A stretch of 64,000 nucleotides of DNA from Spirosoma luteum DSM 19990 (GTDB lineage: Bacteria; Bacteroidota; Bacteroidia; Cytophagales; Spirosomataceae): contig NZ_KB893245.1 in assembly GCF_000374065.1 (NCBI RefSeq), positions 186,001 through 250,000 of the forward strand, written 5' to 3'. Positions 62,902 to 64,000 of the stretch are shown piece after piece. A program made the position numbers and the translations under genes. Within the stretch, counting starts at the first letter, position 1. Each line of letters opens with the position of its first letter. The notes below the pieces were generated by a model, which saw only the letters and a program-made list of their open reading frames with translations, was not told the origin of the DNA and made no database searches.

Positions 62902-64000
62902 ATGAGTCTACCAACACCCGATGGCATTGGAACCGTAGTACTGGCAACGGCAGCCTTTCAGTTTGCTAATCGTTTTCTGGGCATAAAAACCCGGCTGCCC
63001 GCCTGGGAACCTCATATAAAGCGAATTTGGGCCTACGCCGGTGTCCTGATTGGGCTTGGTTTCGTTTTACGACTCGATTTTTCGACCGGCTGGTTTGCCC
63101 TGGCAGCGGGGCTGTTATTCAGTTACATGCTATGGCGGGTGTATGATTACCGGCCCGCCCGAACTGCACTGCTGGCAGCTGCCCCTTTCCTGCTCCTGAC
63201 AGTAGTGGATAATTTTATGGAGCACTACGCCCCGGCTTTCTATAAGACAAGTGATAACTTTCTGGACAGTGCTATCGGCTTTTCGACCATTTGGGCCGTT
63301 ACGTTCCTGATAATCGCCAATCGTCAGAAAAAGGCGTTGGTTGAAGAAGAACAGCAGCGATTACTGGAAGCGGAAGAGCGCCGAAAAATTGAAGCCAAAA
63401 AACAGGAACTGGAGTACCTGGTATCCGAACGAACTGCTGAAATAATGCGCCAGAAAGAGGAACTGGAACATACAGTAGAAGAACTAAAAGCCACGCAAAC
63501 CCAACTGATTCAGAGTGAAAAAATGGCCTCTCTGGGCGAACTGACAGCCGGTATCGCGCACGAAATTCAGAACCCCCTCAACTTTGTTAACAACTTCTCC
63601 GAAGTCAGCATCGAGCTAATCGATGAGTTAGCCGAAGAGCAGCGCAAAGCCAACCGCGATGCAGACCTTGAAGCCGACCTACTTAATGATTTAAAACAGA
63701 ACCTTCAGAAAATAACCCATCACGGTGGTCGTGCTTCCAGTATTGTGAAGGGAATGCTGCAACATTCGCGTACCAGTACCGGACAGCGTGAACCAACGGA
63801 CCTGAACGGGCTGGCCGACGAATACCTGCGGCTTGCCTATCACGGACTGCGAGCTAAAGATAAAACCTTCAATGCCCAGCTTAAAACGGACTTTGACCCA
63901 GCCCTCGGAGACATTAGTATGGTTCCTCAGGACATGGGTCGTGTGTTGCTGAATTTATTCACCAATGCCTTCTACGCTGTTCACAAACGCCAGAAACAAG
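62902..64000 (+). CDS. Membrane sensor histidine kinase (truncated by window edge)
   Basis: The frame from the ATG at 62902 is open to the end of the window, 366 codons. Residues 1-140: about five hydrophobic segments ([77 protein letters not shown]). Residues 143-205: a charged coiled coil (signal helix). The HisKA H-box [17 protein letters not shown] puts the phospho-His at 220, and the start of the N box ([12 protein letters not shown]) is just inside the window. The catalytic ATPase half lies beyond the edge. This is the long membrane-domain HK type paired with the cNMP fusion upstream; a joint signalling role is inference from adjacency. Confidence 0.92.
   Translation, partial: MSLPTPDGIGTVVLATAAFQFANRFLGIKTRLPAWEPHIKRIWAYAGVLIGLGFVLRLDFSTGWFALAAGLLFSYMLWRVYDYRPARTALLAAAPFLLLTVVDNFMEHYAPAFYKTSDNFLDSAIGFSTIWAVTFLIIANRQKKALVEEEQQRLLEAEERRKIEAKKQELEYLVSERTAEIMRQKEELEHTVEELKATQTQLIQSEKMASLGELTAGIAHEIQNPLNFVNNFSEVSIELIDELAEEQRKANRDADLEADLLNDLKQNLQKITHHGGRASSIVKGMLQHSRTSTGQREPTDLNGLADEYLRLAYHGLRAKDKTFNAQLKTDFDPALGDISMVPQDMGRVLLNLFTNAFYAVHKRQKQ

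Noticed and set aside
1-64000. Prophage, integrative element or insertion sequence
   Set aside because: No integrase, transposase, phage structural or conjugation gene was seen; the accessory patch at 20-29 kb contains only remnants, with no paired attachment sites beyond the tRNA-Arg repeat.

Overview
The window reads as chromosome of an aerobic, heterotrophic Bacteroidota, most likely a Cytophagales close to Spirosoma. This is inferred from gene content, not from a search. The signs are SusC/SusD pairs, a PorT protein of the type IX secretion system directly behind ubiE, Bacteroidota-style promoter motifs (TAnnTTTG with an upstream TTG), many lipoprotein signals and moderate GC. It holds about 50 protein genes, two tRNAs and several pseudogenes. 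There is no prophage, CRISPR array, rRNA operon or complete insertion sequence.

Region 1 (1-19.8 kb) is mostly housekeeping: the end of an M20 amidohydrolase, rdgB, a tandem FKBP lipoprotein, a DHH phosphoesterase, ndk, nth, an ECF sigma factor overlapped by a small gene, lpdA, M28 and M1 peptidases, a thioredoxin-fold protein that has lost its cysteines, a lone nuoC, DinB, pncB, rpoN, a membrane protein and a crotonase. Long, nearly perfect inverted repeats close many convergent gene pairs.

Region 2 (19.8-29 kb) is accessory. A tRNA-Arg is followed by a broken second copy of itself, then an orphan nucleotidyltransferase, and then a glycan locus (GH43; convergent GH43, SusD, SusC). That SusC is interrupted by one in-frame TAA. 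Behind it lies a stretch of gene remnants and a tRNA-Val.

Region 3 (29-45.5 kb) is again core-like: porT/ubiE, an M19 dipeptidase, an ABA4-like membrane protein, a Gfo/Idh/MocA oxidoreductase, a cytochrome c, a methyltransferase, a FAN1-like VRR-NUC nuclease, a pair of multi-spanning membrane proteins, a VapB antitoxin with a wrecked PIN toxin, pgk, a TPR protein, a zinc-ribbon coiled-coil protein and a Nif3-like protein.

Region 4 (45.9-59.5 kb) carries an intact SusC-SusD-GH144-like operon, which suggests use of beta-1,2-glucan. It is followed by an FG-GAP/cytochrome lipoprotein, a MacB-type permease, a copper monooxygenase-like lipoprotein, a DUF4038 glycosidase and a small lipoprotein. 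The window ends with a three-part fusion (nucleotide-transporter-like membrane domain, HEAT repeats, cyclic-nucleotide-binding domain) immediately before a membrane histidine kinase cut off by the right edge.

The points most worth a second look are the transporter/HEAT/cNMP fusion with its kinase, the degenerate tRNA-Arg copy with two mutually complementary insertions, the vapBC locus whose toxin alone is destroyed, the nonsense-interrupted SusC, and the lone nuoC.
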